Origin: JAHDVS01 sp964370985
GTDB lineage: Bacteria > Actinomycetota > Thermoleophilia > Gaiellales > Gaiellaceae
DNA length: 64,000 nucleotides
Assembly: GCA_964370985.1 (NCBI GenBank)
Contig: CAYJLE010000005.1
Span: 1-64,000, forward strand
Direction: 5' to 3'
Below the pieces are notes generated by a model, which saw only the letters and a program-made list of their open reading frames with translations, made no database searches and was not told the DNA's origin. The position numbers and the translations under genes are program-made. Positions 14,636-22,560 of the stretch are shown one piece after another (the stretch's first letter is position 1; every line of letters begins with the position of its first letter).

Positions 14636-15349
14636 TCAGGCTTTGAACGGGATCCTGATCGTCGTCGTCTTGCCGCTCGGGTCGCGTGCCGTGATCCGGA
14701 CCCGGTAGGTCTTGTCGGGCTTGAGCTGCGTCTGCGAGACGAAGAGGCGCAGGTGGAGACAGCGCGGGACGAGCACGCGGTAGCGCAGCGTCTTGGCCTG
14801 CTTCGCGTTCAGCACGCGCAGGCCGTTCTGGGAGAGCTTGAGCTTCCCGCCGTTGGGCCTGAGCACGCTGACGAGCAGGTCGGCCTGCTCGTCGAGCAGG
14901 AGCCTGAAGCGGATGATCACGTTCCCGCCCTGGCGGTCGATGCGAAGCGCCCCGCAGCGGCGGAGCCCGGGCGGGCCCAAGTGATTGTGGTTCGGGTCGC
15001 CCCAGCCGAAGCCCGGCTGGTACTGGTCGCCGCCGGCGCTGACACGGGCGACAGGCTCTGTCGAAGCGGACTTCTTCGCGACGAGCGTGCGGACGGCCTT
15101 GGCGGCCTCCTGCGCGGCCGACGCCGCGTAGCCGAAGCCGCCGACCGAGGCGAGCCCGGCCAGCAGGGCGGCGGTCAGGGCGGCGGCGAGCGCGACACGC
15201 GGCGCCCGGGCGCGCGCGCGGGCGCCCTCGCGCACCCGCAGGCGCTCGGCGAGCATCTGGAGAAGCTCGGGCCGCGGCTCCGGGCGGTTCGCCCGCAACT
15301 CGGCCTCGAGATCGAGCGGTCTTCGTCCGTGTCCCCAGAGTCGCCTCAT
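14636..15349 (-). CDS. Single-pass membrane protein, anti-sigma-like
   Basis: 237 aa. Residues 1-40 are charged (PLDLEAELRANRPEPRPELL), residues about 50-80 form one membrane segment (VALAAALTAALLAGLASVGG) and residues about 115-237 form an exported beta-rich domain ending DPSGKTTTIRIPFKA. Proteins with this N-terminus are often encoded just after ECF sigma genes in Thermoleophilia-type genomes, so an anti-sigma or sigma-linked envelope role is inferred. Here the ECF sigma gene lies 930 bp upstream on the same strand, separated by an AbiEii fragment on the opposite strand. No ZAS zinc motif is visible. Confidence 0.6.
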   Translation of the reverse strand: MRRLWGHGRRPLDLEAELRANRPEPRPELLQMLAERLRVREGARARARAPRVALAAALTAALLAGLASVGGFGYAASAAQEAAKAVRTLVAKKSASTEPVARVSAGGDQYQPGFGWGDPNHNHLGPPGLRRCGALRIDRQGGNVIIRFRLLLDEQADLLVSVLRPNGGKLKLSQNGLRVLNAKQAKTLRYRVLVPRCLHLRLFVSQTQLKPDKTYRVRITARDPSGKTTTIRIPFKA

Positions 15350-16097
15350 GTCCGCCTCTCCTCGCCGGATCGATGCCTCTGACCTCTACTACCGGCGAGA
15401 GGCCCCGAACCCTTACAGGCCCTGGGACGGCCTACCCGCCTGCGGCACGGTGCCCGCGGCGCCCGGCACCGACCTCCGCATGCTTCTCCGCTACCTTGAC
15501 GCGGACGGTCGTCCCGCAGTGCTCAGATTCGACGTCAACTTCCTCGACCGAGTGCAAGTGCTACCAGTGGAGCGGCTCCCAGTACGGCACCCGCTCGGCG
15601 ACGAAGTCGCTCCCACCGACGTGCAGACGCTCGCGCTGCCCGAGCTCGCTGCCGGCAAGACGATCGCCCTTGTCCGGCGAGCCCTCGCCCGCGATCTCTT
15701 CGACGTCGCGATGCTCTCGGCGCTACCCGCCCTCGACGAGCAGCTGCTACGGACCGTGCTCGTCGTCCGAGGCGCCGGCTATTCAGCTCCCTCGCCCGCC
15801 GACTACTCGGCGAAGGTAATCGACCGTGTTCGGCCGGCTCGCTGGCGCTCCGAAGTGCTGGCACTCGCGCGCCGGCCCGTTCCGCTCAGCCTCGATACAG
15901 CGAAGGAGCGAGCAGCGGAGTTCCTTGGCCGCGTGACCGAGTTTTCCGACGGTCACCGCGAATTCCTCCGCCGACTCGACCTCGGGGAGCTGCGGCCCGA
16001 CCTCCTGCCCGAACGGGAGCTCGTGGATCGGGTCGCCGTCAACTGCGCCCTCCTGTGGCGGCTGCGCGTCGGCGCCGAGGCGCTCGAGGAGCGGTAA
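15348..16097 (+). pseudogene. AbiEii/AbiGii-type nucleotidyltransferase toxin, N-terminally truncated
   Basis: The frame encodes RPAVLRFDVNFLDRVQVLPV, then LALPELAAGKTIALVRRALA, RDLFDVAMLSAL and a helical C-terminus, matching the C-terminal two thirds of AbiEii toxins. The N-terminal nucleotidyltransferase GS-x-D segment is missing, because the frame begins at the start region of the divergent membrane-protein gene. No AbiEi antitoxin gene lies beside it. It is probably an inactive remnant, although the remaining frame of 249 codons is intact. Confidence 0.6.
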
Positions 16098-16279
16098 CCG
16101 TGGCTCGCGAATCACGGTCCGCGAATCGGGCTCCAGCCCCGGGTTCAGTAGGTCGTTGCCGAGTCCCTCGGCTACGCCGAGGGGAGGAGGGCGAGGCCGC
16201 CTGAACTCTGATCTGGCACCCCAGGTCACGAGGGGCTTGCACTTGTCGGCGCCGTCTCCGCTCACGCGGCCGCGAGACC

Positions 16280-16804
16280 TTACAGCTCGACCTGGACGTC
16301 GGCCCGGCGCGGCTCCGGCCCCCCCGTCTCCTGCTCGCCGAGCTCGGCGCGCACGCGCGCGAGGGCGCGGTGGAGGGCGACCTCGACGGCGTTCGTGCGC
16401 AGGTCGAGGAGGTCGGCGATCTGCCGGGCCGTCAGGTCGGCGCCGTAGCGCAGAGCGAGCAGCTCGCGGTCGCGCTCGTCGAGGCGCGCGATCGCGTCGG
16501 CGAGCCAGAGGCGGCGCAGCGCCTTCTCCTCCGGGTCGTCGGGGCCGGGCACGTCGGGCGGCTCGGCCACCGGGACCGGGGCTCCCAGGTACGTCTCGGC
16601 GAGACAGCGGCGCGCGATCCCGATCAGCCAGGCGAGCGGCTCGCCCTTCCGCGGGTCGAAGCTCTCGCGGTAGCGGAGCGCCCGCTCGAAGGTCGCGCTC
16701 GTCACGTCCTCCGCGTCCGGGCCGTCGCCGATCCGGTAGGCGACGTAGGCGTAGACGCGCCGGATCAGCGGCTCGGGATTCGCGAGCGGGTCGCGCTCGA
16801 ACAT
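16280..16804 (-). CDS. ECF-type RNA polymerase sigma factor
   Basis: 174 aa. Residues about 8-75 are sigma region 2 (LIRRVYAYVAYRIGDGPDAE, DVTSATFERALRYRESFDP). Residues about 100-155 are region 4 (ALRRLWLADAIARLDERDRE, LTARQIADLLDLRTNAVEVA). It is divergent from the RHH/PIN toxin-antitoxin pair with 41 nt between starts. Its presumed partner gene (14636-15349) is now separated from it by the AbiEii remnant. Confidence 0.92.
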   Translation of the reverse strand: MFERDPLANPEPLIRRVYAYVAYRIGDGPDAEDVTSATFERALRYRESFDPRKGEPLAWLIGIARRCLAETYLGAPVPVAEPPDVPGPDDPEEKALRRLWLADAIARLDERDRELLALRYGADLTARQIADLLDLRTNAVEVALHRALARVRAELGEQETGGPEPRRADVQVEL

Positions 16805-16822
16805 CAGCCGCTTCTTTCCTTC

Positions 16823-16832
16823 ATGACGTCAT
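16823..16832. promoter_or_regulatory. Palindrome ATGACGTCAT, candidate RHH operator
   Basis: A perfect 10-bp palindrome 13 nt before the antitoxin ATG 16846, between the divergent sigma and antitoxin genes. Ribbon-helix-helix antitoxins normally repress their own operon through such sites, so this is the likely operator. Confidence 0.45.
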
Positions 16833-16837
16833 CGTGG

Positions 16838-16843
16838 TAAAGT
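16838..16843 (+). promoter_or_regulatory. Candidate -10 TAAAGT of the TA operon
   Basis: TAAAGT eight nucleotides before ATG 16852, compatible with a leaderless antitoxin mRNA starting at the second ATG (MAKVKTTIYV). It directly follows the ATGACGTCAT palindrome. Confidence 0.4.
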
Positions 16844-16845
16844 TC

Positions 16846-17094
16846 ATGCAGATGGCGAAGGTGAAGACCACGATCTACGTCGACGAGGACGTGATGCGCG
16901 CGATTCGGGTGAGCGCAGCGCGCCGCGGGCGGCGCGACTCTGAGGTTGTGGAGGAGGCGCTCAGGTCGTATACGACGCTCGACCTGTTCCGCCGCATCGC
17001 GGAGCGCAACGACCTCGATCCCGACGAGGCAGACCGGATCGCTGTCGAAGAGGTGCGCGCTGTCCGTCGGGAGCGCAGCGCGACCACCCGATAG
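16846..17094 (+). CDS. Ribbon-helix-helix (CopG-type) antitoxin
   Basis: 82 aa from ATG 16846; ATG 16852 (MAKVKTTIYVDEDVM) is an equally good start. Residues about 3-45 form the RHH DNA-binding fold (KVKTTIYVDEDVMRAIRVSA, RRDSEVVEEALRSY). The C-terminal tail would wrap the toxin. The stop codon directly abuts the GTG of the PIN gene, as expected for a coupled toxin-antitoxin operon. It probably represses its own promoter through the palindrome upstream. Confidence 0.85.
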   Translation: MQMAKVKTTIYVDEDVMRAIRVSAARRGRRDSEVVEEALRSYTTLDLFRRIAERNDLDPDEADRIAVEEVRAVRRERSATTR

Positions 17095-17532
17095 GTGCTT
17101 CGGCTCGTCGTCGACCCGAGCGTCTTCGTCTCCGCACTGCTCTCCCCGCGCGGGGCTCCGTTCCAGCTGATCGAGCTGTGGGGGCAGGGTGCATGCGAGA
17201 TCGTCGTGTCTCCACTGGTCAAAGAAGAGCTGACGAGGGTCTTCGGTCGCGACCCGCTGCGTCACCGACTGCGGGCAGGCGAGCTGGAAGGACTGCTTGC
17301 GAGCCTCGACCGCGACGGGATCCCGGTTGCTGACGTCCCCGCGCGGGCGCGCGTAACGGCCGATCCCGCCGACGACTACTTGGTCGCGCTGATGGAGCAG
17401 TCGGACGCACACGCGCTTGTCTCGGGCGACCGACATCTGACGACCCTGTCCGCCGAAACGTGCCGCGTGCTCACGCCGCGCGCAGCGGTCGAGCTCGTCG
17501 AGGAGATCGACGAGGCTCATCGACCCACCTGA
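17095..17532 (+). CDS. PIN-domain toxin (COG1569 family)
   Basis: 145 aa. PIN-type acidic residues are at Asp7 (RLVVDPSV), Glu44/45 (SPLVKEEL), the DDYLVAL motif near residue 95 and SGDRHL near residue 110. These metal-binding residues support an active ribonuclease. The C-terminus is VLTPRAAVELVEEIDEAHRP. It is translationally coupled to the RHH antitoxin. Its last 54 bases are nearly duplicated at 14402-14455. Confidence 0.88.
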   Translation: MLRLVVDPSVFVSALLSPRGAPFQLIELWGQGACEIVVSPLVKEELTRVFGRDPLRHRLRAGELEGLLASLDRDGIPVADVPARARVTADPADDYLVALMEQSDAHALVSGDRHLTTLSAETCRVLTPRAAVELVEEIDEAHRPT

Positions 17533-17535
17533 ATC

Positions 17536-17607
17536 GTGCCCGCGCTCGAGCTCGCCTACTCCGAGCTGCACGCGATGAGGCGCGCGAGGGAGCAACCGGC
17601 GGCGTAG
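17536..17607 (+). pseudogene. Remnant of the antitoxin of the second PIN pair
   Basis: Encodes a 23-residue peptide, VPALELAYSELHAMRRAREQ plus PAA, whose stop TAG abuts the GTG of the second PIN gene exactly as a coupled antitoxin would. The DNA-binding part is missing, so the second toxin appears to have lost its cognate antitoxin. Confidence 0.5.
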
Positions 17608-18021
17608 GTGGCGCGCGCCGTCGTCGATCCGGGCGTCCTCGTATCCGGCCTCATCTCCCGTACCGGTCCGCCGGCGCAGATTGTCGACTTCTGGCTCGAG
17701 GGGGCTTTCGAGCTCGTCGTCTCGCCTGCTCTCCTCCAGGAGTTGACGGGCGTGATCGGCCGGCCGAGGCTCGCGCACACGATCCCGCCGAGGACTGCCC
17801 AACGGCTCGTCGAGGAACTGCTCGAGTCGGCCGTTCTCGTCGACGACCCCCCGCCCGTGCCGAGCGCCGCTCCCGATCCGAAGGACGACTACCTCGTCGC
17901 GCTCGCGGTCGCATGTGGTGCTGACGTGCTGGTCTCGGGCGACCGCCACCTGACCGGGCTCCCCTCGGCGCAGCCTCGGGTGCTCACACCTCGAGCGTTC
18001 GTCGACCTGCTCGAGCGGTAG
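17608..18021 (+). CDS. Second PIN-domain toxin (COG1569 family)
   Basis: 137 aa, paralogous to the preceding toxin. Motifs are ARAVVDPGVLVSGL (Asp7), SPALLQELTGV, PKDDYLVALAV and VSGDRHLTGLP. The four acidic positions are retained. The upstream antitoxin is reduced to a short tail. Stable maintenance without an antitoxin suggests low activity, cross-neutralisation by the first RHH protein, or a host target that is absent. It converges with the ligase gene, 5 nt apart. Confidence 0.85.
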   Translation: MARAVVDPGVLVSGLISRTGPPAQIVDFWLEGAFELVVSPALLQELTGVIGRPRLAHTIPPRTAQRLVEELLESAVLVDDPPPVPSAAPDPKDDYLVALAVACGADVLVSGDRHLTGLPSAQPRVLTPRAFVDLLER

Positions 18022-18026
18022 CGCGT

Positions 18027-19979
18027 TCATCCGCCCGCCTGAGTCGTGCCGAGCTCGGCAAGCTCCGCCCGGAGCTGCGCCACCTCGGGCGACAGCGGGT
18101 TGAGCAGGGAGGCCTGGGCTAGCGCCTGCTCCTGCTCGGCTCCCTCGCTCGCGCGGGCGAGGTCGAGCCAGAGCTCCCAGTCGCCTCCGTCCTTCGCGAT
18201 GGCGCGCTCGAAGCTGCCGCGAGCCGCCTCGAGATCGCCCTGCGCGAGCTGGGCCTGCCCCAGGGCCTGCCACGGCTCGGCCGACCAGGGCGCCCAGCGG
18301 GTCGCCTTGCGCGCCTGGGACTCGGCCTGCTCCCAGCTCCCGGCGCGCGCCGCGTCGGCGCTCGACACGAGCGCGTCGTTCCCGACGATCCCGACGAGGG
18401 CTAGGGCGGAGAGTGCGAGCGCGGCCACGAGCGCGCCGGCGCGTGCCGGCCTCGTCAGGGCGGGCGGGGAGAGGCTCCCACGCGCCTCGATCAGCGCCGC
18501 GGAGGCGCAGAGGAGGGCCGCGAGGGTGACGGCCGTCAGCTCCCAGTCCCAGTCGACGCCGGCGTGGACGAGGTAGGCGGCGTAGGCGCCGAAGGCGGCG
18601 GGGACGAGCGCGTGCCGCCGCGCGCGCACGGCGGCGGCGAGCGGTAGGGCGAGGGCGGCCACGAGGAGTGCTAGCCCGGCCGGTCCGAGCTCGGCGAGGG
18701 TCTCGAGGTAGAGGCTGTGTGCGTCGCGGATCTTGCCGGCGACGGTCCGGTGCTGGAGCCAGTAGCGCTCGTAGCTGCCCGCGCCCGCGCCGAGCCAGGG
18801 GTGGTCGCGGTACTCGTCGAGCGCGACCCGCCACTGGGTGAGCCGGCCGCTTCCCGAGAAGGTGAACAGGCGCTCGTTCAGGTTCGTGCCGCTCTCGGGC
18901 GGCGGCGCGGCGAAGGCGTCGTAGGCCTTGCGGACGAGCGTGGGCGGGCTGCCGTAGCGGACGACGACGAGCGCGAGGGCGGCGACGAGCGCGAGGAGGA
19001 GCGCGCCTGCGAGCGCGCGACGGGCCGGCCGGACGAGCTCGGCCCGCCGCTCGGCGAATGCGAGCGCCACCGCTCCGGCGGCGGCGAGAGCGGCCAGGCC
19101 GATGAGGATGAGGGCGAGTCGGTGGCCCTCGCTGGCGGCGTCGCCGAGCGCCGCCTGCTGGTGGGTGAGGGCGCCGGAGCGCCAGGCGAGGAAAACGGCG
19201 AGCGCGAAGCCCGGCGCTGCGGCCACTGCGGCAGCGGCGAGCTGGAGGCGCCTCGGGTCGAGCGCGAGGGCCGCGAGGAGCCCGAGGCCGAGGGCGATCC
19301 ACGCTCCCCGGCTGAAGGTGAAGTAGAGGGTGGGGAGGAGGACGACCGTCGAGGCGGCGGCCACCCCGCGGACGGTCAGAGAGCGGGCCCGGGCGGCGAG
19401 GCCGAGCGCGAGCAGCGCGCCCATCGCGGCGAAGAGCCCGAGGGCGTTCCAGTAGCCGACCGGAGCCGACAGCCGGTAGCCGGCGATGGCGTCGAAGACC
19501 CCGAGGCGGTCGGGGAGGAGGCGCGTCGCGAGCGCGTAAGCGCAGACGATCGTGATCGCCGCCCAGGTGCCGCCGAGGAGGGCGGAGGCGGAGGCCCGCC
19601 GCGCGAGGAGGAGGGCGGCGAGGACGCCGGCCGGGTAGACGAGCGCGCGTTCCGCCTCGAGCACCGTGGCCGTCGGCGAGGACGTCCAGAGCGTCGACAG
19701 GAGGATCCAGCCCGCGAGCGCCGCGAGCGCGGCGAGGAAGGCGAGCTCGAGACGGCTGAGCCGAACCTCGGCGGCGAGGGAGAGCGCGAGCACGCTGACC
19801 CAGAGGGGGACGAGAGCCGCCCAGCCCCAGGAGGTCGGGAAGTAGCCGCCGTTCGTGGCTGCGAGCGGGGTCAGGAGGGCGAGGGCGAGCAGGGCGGCGC
19901 CCGCGTTCGGGCCGACCCGCACCCTGCTCGCGGGCCTGGTGAGCGAGAGCGCGCGCGCCCTGAGCCCGGCGACCGTCAC
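18027..19979 (-). CDS. O-antigen ligase/polymerase-like membrane protein with TPR domain
   Basis: 650 aa. Residues about 25-470 carry a dozen membrane segments with the Wzy/WaaL large periplasmic loop (LTQWRVALDEYRDHPWLGAG, AGSYERYWLQHRTVAG, DAHSLYLETLAELG), whose H-S-L-Y-L-E-T-L motif is diagnostic of the O-antigen ligase family. Residues about 530-645 are extracytoplasmic TPR-like repeats (EQAESQARKATRWAPWSAEP, LAQGDLEAARGSFERAIAKD). It is the last gene of the EPS operon, 16 nt after the preceding methyltransferase, and is the second Wzy-like protein in the cluster. It may ligate or polymerise the glycan. Confidence 0.85.
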   Translation of the reverse strand: MTVAGLRARALSLTRPASRVRVGPNAGAALLALALLTPLAATNGGYFPTSWGWAALVPLWVSVLALSLAAEVRLSRLELAFLAALAALAGWILLSTLWTSSPTATVLEAERALVYPAGVLAALLLARRASASALLGGTWAAITIVCAYALATRLLPDRLGVFDAIAGYRLSAPVGYWNALGLFAAMGALLALGLAARARSLTVRGVAAASTVVLLPTLYFTFSRGAWIALGLGLLAALALDPRRLQLAAAAVAAAPGFALAVFLAWRSGALTHQQAALGDAASEGHRLALILIGLAALAAAGAVALAFAERRAELVRPARRALAGALLLALVAALALVVVRYGSPPTLVRKAYDAFAAPPPESGTNLNERLFTFSGSGRLTQWRVALDEYRDHPWLGAGAGSYERYWLQHRTVAGKIRDAHSLYLETLAELGPAGLALLVAALALPLAAAVRARRHALVPAAFGAYAAYLVHAGVDWDWELTAVTLAALLCASAALIEARGSLSPPALTRPARAGALVAALALSALALVGIVGNDALVSSADAARAGSWEQAESQARKATRWAPWSAEPWQALGQAQLAQGDLEAARGSFERAIAKDGGDWELWLDLARASEGAEQEQALAQASLLNPLSPEVAQLRAELAELGTTQAGG

Positions 19980-19995
19980 GGCGGTTCACCGTCCC

Positions 19996-20778
19996 TCAAG
20001 ACCTCCTGCCCTCCACGACGAGAAACCAGCCGAGCCGTCCTGGCACGAGCTTCTGCACCCACCGCGGCGCGAACCTCGCGCGCGAGAGCCGGACGTCGTA
20101 GGCGGTGACGACAGGCGTCACCGCCAGCTCGTCCAGGCCTGCGAAAAGATCTCGCGCCTCTCCGATCGAGTACGCGCGCGTGCCGATGCTCTCGTGGTGG
20201 TGCCAGATCACGTGCGCGAACGAACGCCACGGCCGTCCGCGCAGCAGCGCGTTGACGATCCAGCTCTGGACGGCGACGAGCGAGTGGCGATGGTAGACCA
20301 TGACGCAGACGCGGCCACCGGGGCGTGTGACGCGCAGGATCTCGCGCACCGCGCGCTGCGGGTCCTCCGTGTGGTGGACGACGCCCCACGAGTAGACGAA
20401 GTCGAACGTCCCGTCTGGGAAGGGGAGGCTCTCCGCGTCCGCCCGGAGAACCTCGGCGGCGAGCCCCTCGAGCTCAAGCCGCCTGCGCGCCAGGCACACC
20501 GCGTGCTCCGTCAGGTCGACCCCGGTCAGGACGGCGCCGCCACGCGCGAAGCGGACGAAGTCCGTCGCGGGACCCACGCCCACCTCGAGCACGCGCTGGC
20601 CGCGCCGGCGGTCGAACCCCGCGAACCTGGCGATGAACGGCTGGGTGCGCTCCCGGCCCCGATCGAGCCGTGCGAAGAACTCCGCGCTGCCCTCGAGCGC
20701 GTCGAGCTCGCGGGTCCCGCAGGGCGTGTCGTCCCAGAACCGCCGGACGCGCTCCTTGAGGTCGAGGGCCGTGGTCAT
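19996..20778 (-). CDS. Class I SAM-dependent methyltransferase
   Basis: 260 aa. The SAM motif is RVLEVGVGPATDFVRFARG, motif II is TFDFVYSWGVVHHTEDPQRA, and motif III is VTRPGGRVCVMVYHRHS. The N-terminus (RRFWDDTPCGTRELD) is typical of EPS-cluster methyltransferases. The start ATG 20778 overlaps the next gene upstream by ATGA. It probably methylates a sugar hydroxyl of the polysaccharide; the acceptor is unknown. It is one of five methyltransferases in the operon. Confidence 0.88.
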   Translation of the reverse strand: MTTALDLKERVRRFWDDTPCGTRELDALEGSAEFFARLDRGRERTQPFIARFAGFDRRRGQRVLEVGVGPATDFVRFARGGAVLTGVDLTEHAVCLARRRLELEGLAAEVLRADAESLPFPDGTFDFVYSWGVVHHTEDPQRAVREILRVTRPGGRVCVMVYHRHSLVAVQSWIVNALLRGRPWRSFAHVIWHHHESIGTRAYSIGEARDLFAGLDELAVTPVVTAYDVRLSRARFAPRWVQKLVPGRLGWFLVVEGRRS

Positions 20779-21722
20779 CGCGCCAGCCTGACCTCCTCTC
20801 GCGGAATCCGAGCGGACGCGGCGGGCACGGCGCGGATCGCCTGGACGGTGAGCTTGTTGCCGAATCTGCCTGCGACCCGGTTCACCGCGTGGAAGCCGAC
20901 CCTCATCAGGTGAAAGAGCGGCCCTCGTGACAGCACCTCGATCACTCGCCCCGGCTCGTGGCGGAAGTACATCGCGTACCGCTGTGCGGCGACGATGCCG
21001 AAGCCGGCCGCCTCGAGCGCGGCGGCGATCTCCCGCTCGCGGAGGCGCTCGACGCGGTTGCCCGCCTCCTCGAACTCGAGTGCCAGACCTAGCCGGACGG
21101 CCAGGGCGGTCACGGCGGCCCGCGCCGGCTCGTTGACCGAGATCGCGAGCCGCGCCACGCGCGCCATCTCGCGGAGGCCGTCGAAGGGGTGCGCGAGATG
21201 GTGGAGGCCGTCGTGGACGTACACGAGGTCGATCGCGCCGTCGGCGAACGGCAGGCGCTCCACGTCGGCCACGATCGGGGCGATCGAAAGGCCGTAGCGA
21301 GACGCCCGCTCGCGTGCACGGCGCGCGGCCCCGAGCGAGATGTCCGACGAGATCACGGCGGCGCCGCGGCGGGCGAGGAACTCGGCGTCCATCCCCGAGC
21401 CGCCGCACACCGTCAGGGCCGTCGAGCCGCTCAGTGCCGTCGCCAGCCCGCGGACGCTTCGGCGGAACTTCTCGAGGTACTGCCACTCGTAGAGGGCCGG
21501 CGTTCCGTGGGGGCGCGTGATCTCGAGCTCGTCGTCCGCCTCCTCGTCGAACCAGCTCGCCTGGCGGCGCTTCAGCTCGTCTCCCCCGTCGGCGACGAGC
21601 AGCGGGATCCCGTCGACGATCGGGAACGCGCGCCGGCAGACGGGGCACGTGAGCGCGTCGGGCGCGCGGTGGAGCTTACTCCGGCACAGCGGGCAGGCGA
21701 GCAGGGGGACGAGGTCAGTCAC
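20775..21722 (-). CDS. SAM-dependent methyltransferase with Trm112-like zinc N-terminus
   Basis: 315 aa. Residues 1-45 form a Trm112p-like zinc ribbon (LLACPLCRSKLHRAPDALTC, PVCRRAFPIVDGIPLLV) with four cysteines. Residues about 75-215 are a class I methyltransferase (ALTVCGGSGMDAEFLARRGA, GAIDLVYVHDGLHHLAHPFD). The C-terminal 90 residues contain a membrane-proximal FRHEPGRVIEVLSRGPLFHL segment. The target is presumably a glycan intermediate. The gene overlaps its upstream neighbour by 8 nt. Confidence 0.85.
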   Translation of the reverse strand: MTDLVPLLACPLCRSKLHRAPDALTCPVCRRAFPIVDGIPLLVADGGDELKRRQASWFDEEADDELEITRPHGTPALYEWQYLEKFRRSVRGLATALSGSTALTVCGGSGMDAEFLARRGAAVISSDISLGAARRARERASRYGLSIAPIVADVERLPFADGAIDLVYVHDGLHHLAHPFDGLREMARVARLAISVNEPARAAVTALAVRLGLALEFEEAGNRVERLREREIAAALEAAGFGIVAAQRYAMYFRHEPGRVIEVLSRGPLFHLMRVGFHAVNRVAGRFGNKLTVQAIRAVPAASARIPREEVRLAR

Positions 21723-22560
21723 CTCGCCTCCGCATCGCTTCGGCGGCGGCCTCCTGCTCGAACAGGTTCGCGTTGACGAGCGCCTCGTGGAACGCGATCA
21801 GCTGCGAGTAGATGAGGCCCTGGCGTCCGTCGAGAAAGCCTCGCCTGAGCACGTACATCCAGAGAAAGCGGATGACGGGACGCCCCGGCAGGCGGTGCCA
21901 GACCCGCGTCTTCAGTGCGCGCCGCCGCTCGGGCCAGGTGCCGAGGAAGCGCCCCGGACGCTGGCCCTCGGTCGCTCCCCGGCGGGCCTTCAGGATCTCG
22001 GCGGCCTCAAGGGCGGCGTAGCGGCGGTGCCGATCGACGAAGGCGTCGATTCCCTTCAGGTTCTCGTGCAGGAGAGCCTCGCGGAGGAAGCCGGCGTTCC
22101 CCTCGAGTAGGACGTGCTCGTGCACGAGCCTGTCCTCGTAGCGGGCCTTGCCGCGGCGGAAGAGCCGCAGCTGATAGTCCGGGTACCACCAGGCGTGGCG
22201 GAGCTCTCGACCGAGGAACACGAAGCGGCGCGGCAGGTAGTAGCCGTCGAAGCCGTTCTGCCGCACGGTCCCGACAAGCTCGGCCCGGAGGGCCTCGGTC
22301 ACGATCTCGTCGGCGTCGAGGAAGAGCACCCATTCGGTCTCGAGCGGGAGGTGCTCGAGAGCCCAGTTCTTTTGCGCCGAGTAGCCCTCCCACGGATGCT
22401 CGACGACCGTGGCGCCGGCCGCCACGGCCAGCTCCCGGGTCCGGTCTCGGCTGCCGGAGTCGAGCACGAAGACGGGGCCGAGCGACAGCGCCGCGGTCGC
22501 GGCTCGCTCGACGTGGAGCTCCTCGTCGAGCGTCGGGATCACCGTCGAGACAGAGCTCAT
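21715..22560 (-). CDS. Family 2 glycosyltransferase
   Basis: 281 aa with a GT-A fold: nucleotide-binding STVIPTLDEELHVER, then FVLDSGSRDRTRELAVAAGA and the metal-binding DxD-type motif VLFLDADEIV. The C-terminal half (LRHAWWYPDYQLRLFRRGKA, NLKGIDAFVDRHRRY) resembles the WaaE/KdtX-like branch that extends lipid-linked glycans. No membrane segment. It starts at ATG 22560 in an ATGA overlap with the fusion gene. Sugar donor unknown. Confidence 0.88.
   Translation of the reverse strand: MSSVSTVIPTLDEELHVERAATAALSLGPVFVLDSGSRDRTRELAVAAGATVVEHPWEGYSAQKNWALEHLPLETEWVLFLDADEIVTEALRAELVGTVRQNGFDGYYLPRRFVFLGRELRHAWWYPDYQLRLFRRGKARYEDRLVHEHVLLEGNAGFLREALLHENLKGIDAFVDRHRRYAALEAAEILKARRGATEGQRPGRFLGTWPERRRALKTRVWHRLPGRPVIRFLWMYVLRRGFLDGRQGLIYSQLIAFHEALVNANLFEQEAAAEAMRRRGD

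Noticed and set aside
16804..19989. 1061-codon minus-strand frame and similar giant frames at 2112, 31780, 34598
   Set aside because: They are shadows of real genes in other frames; only the part named in the feature list (if any) has family motifs.
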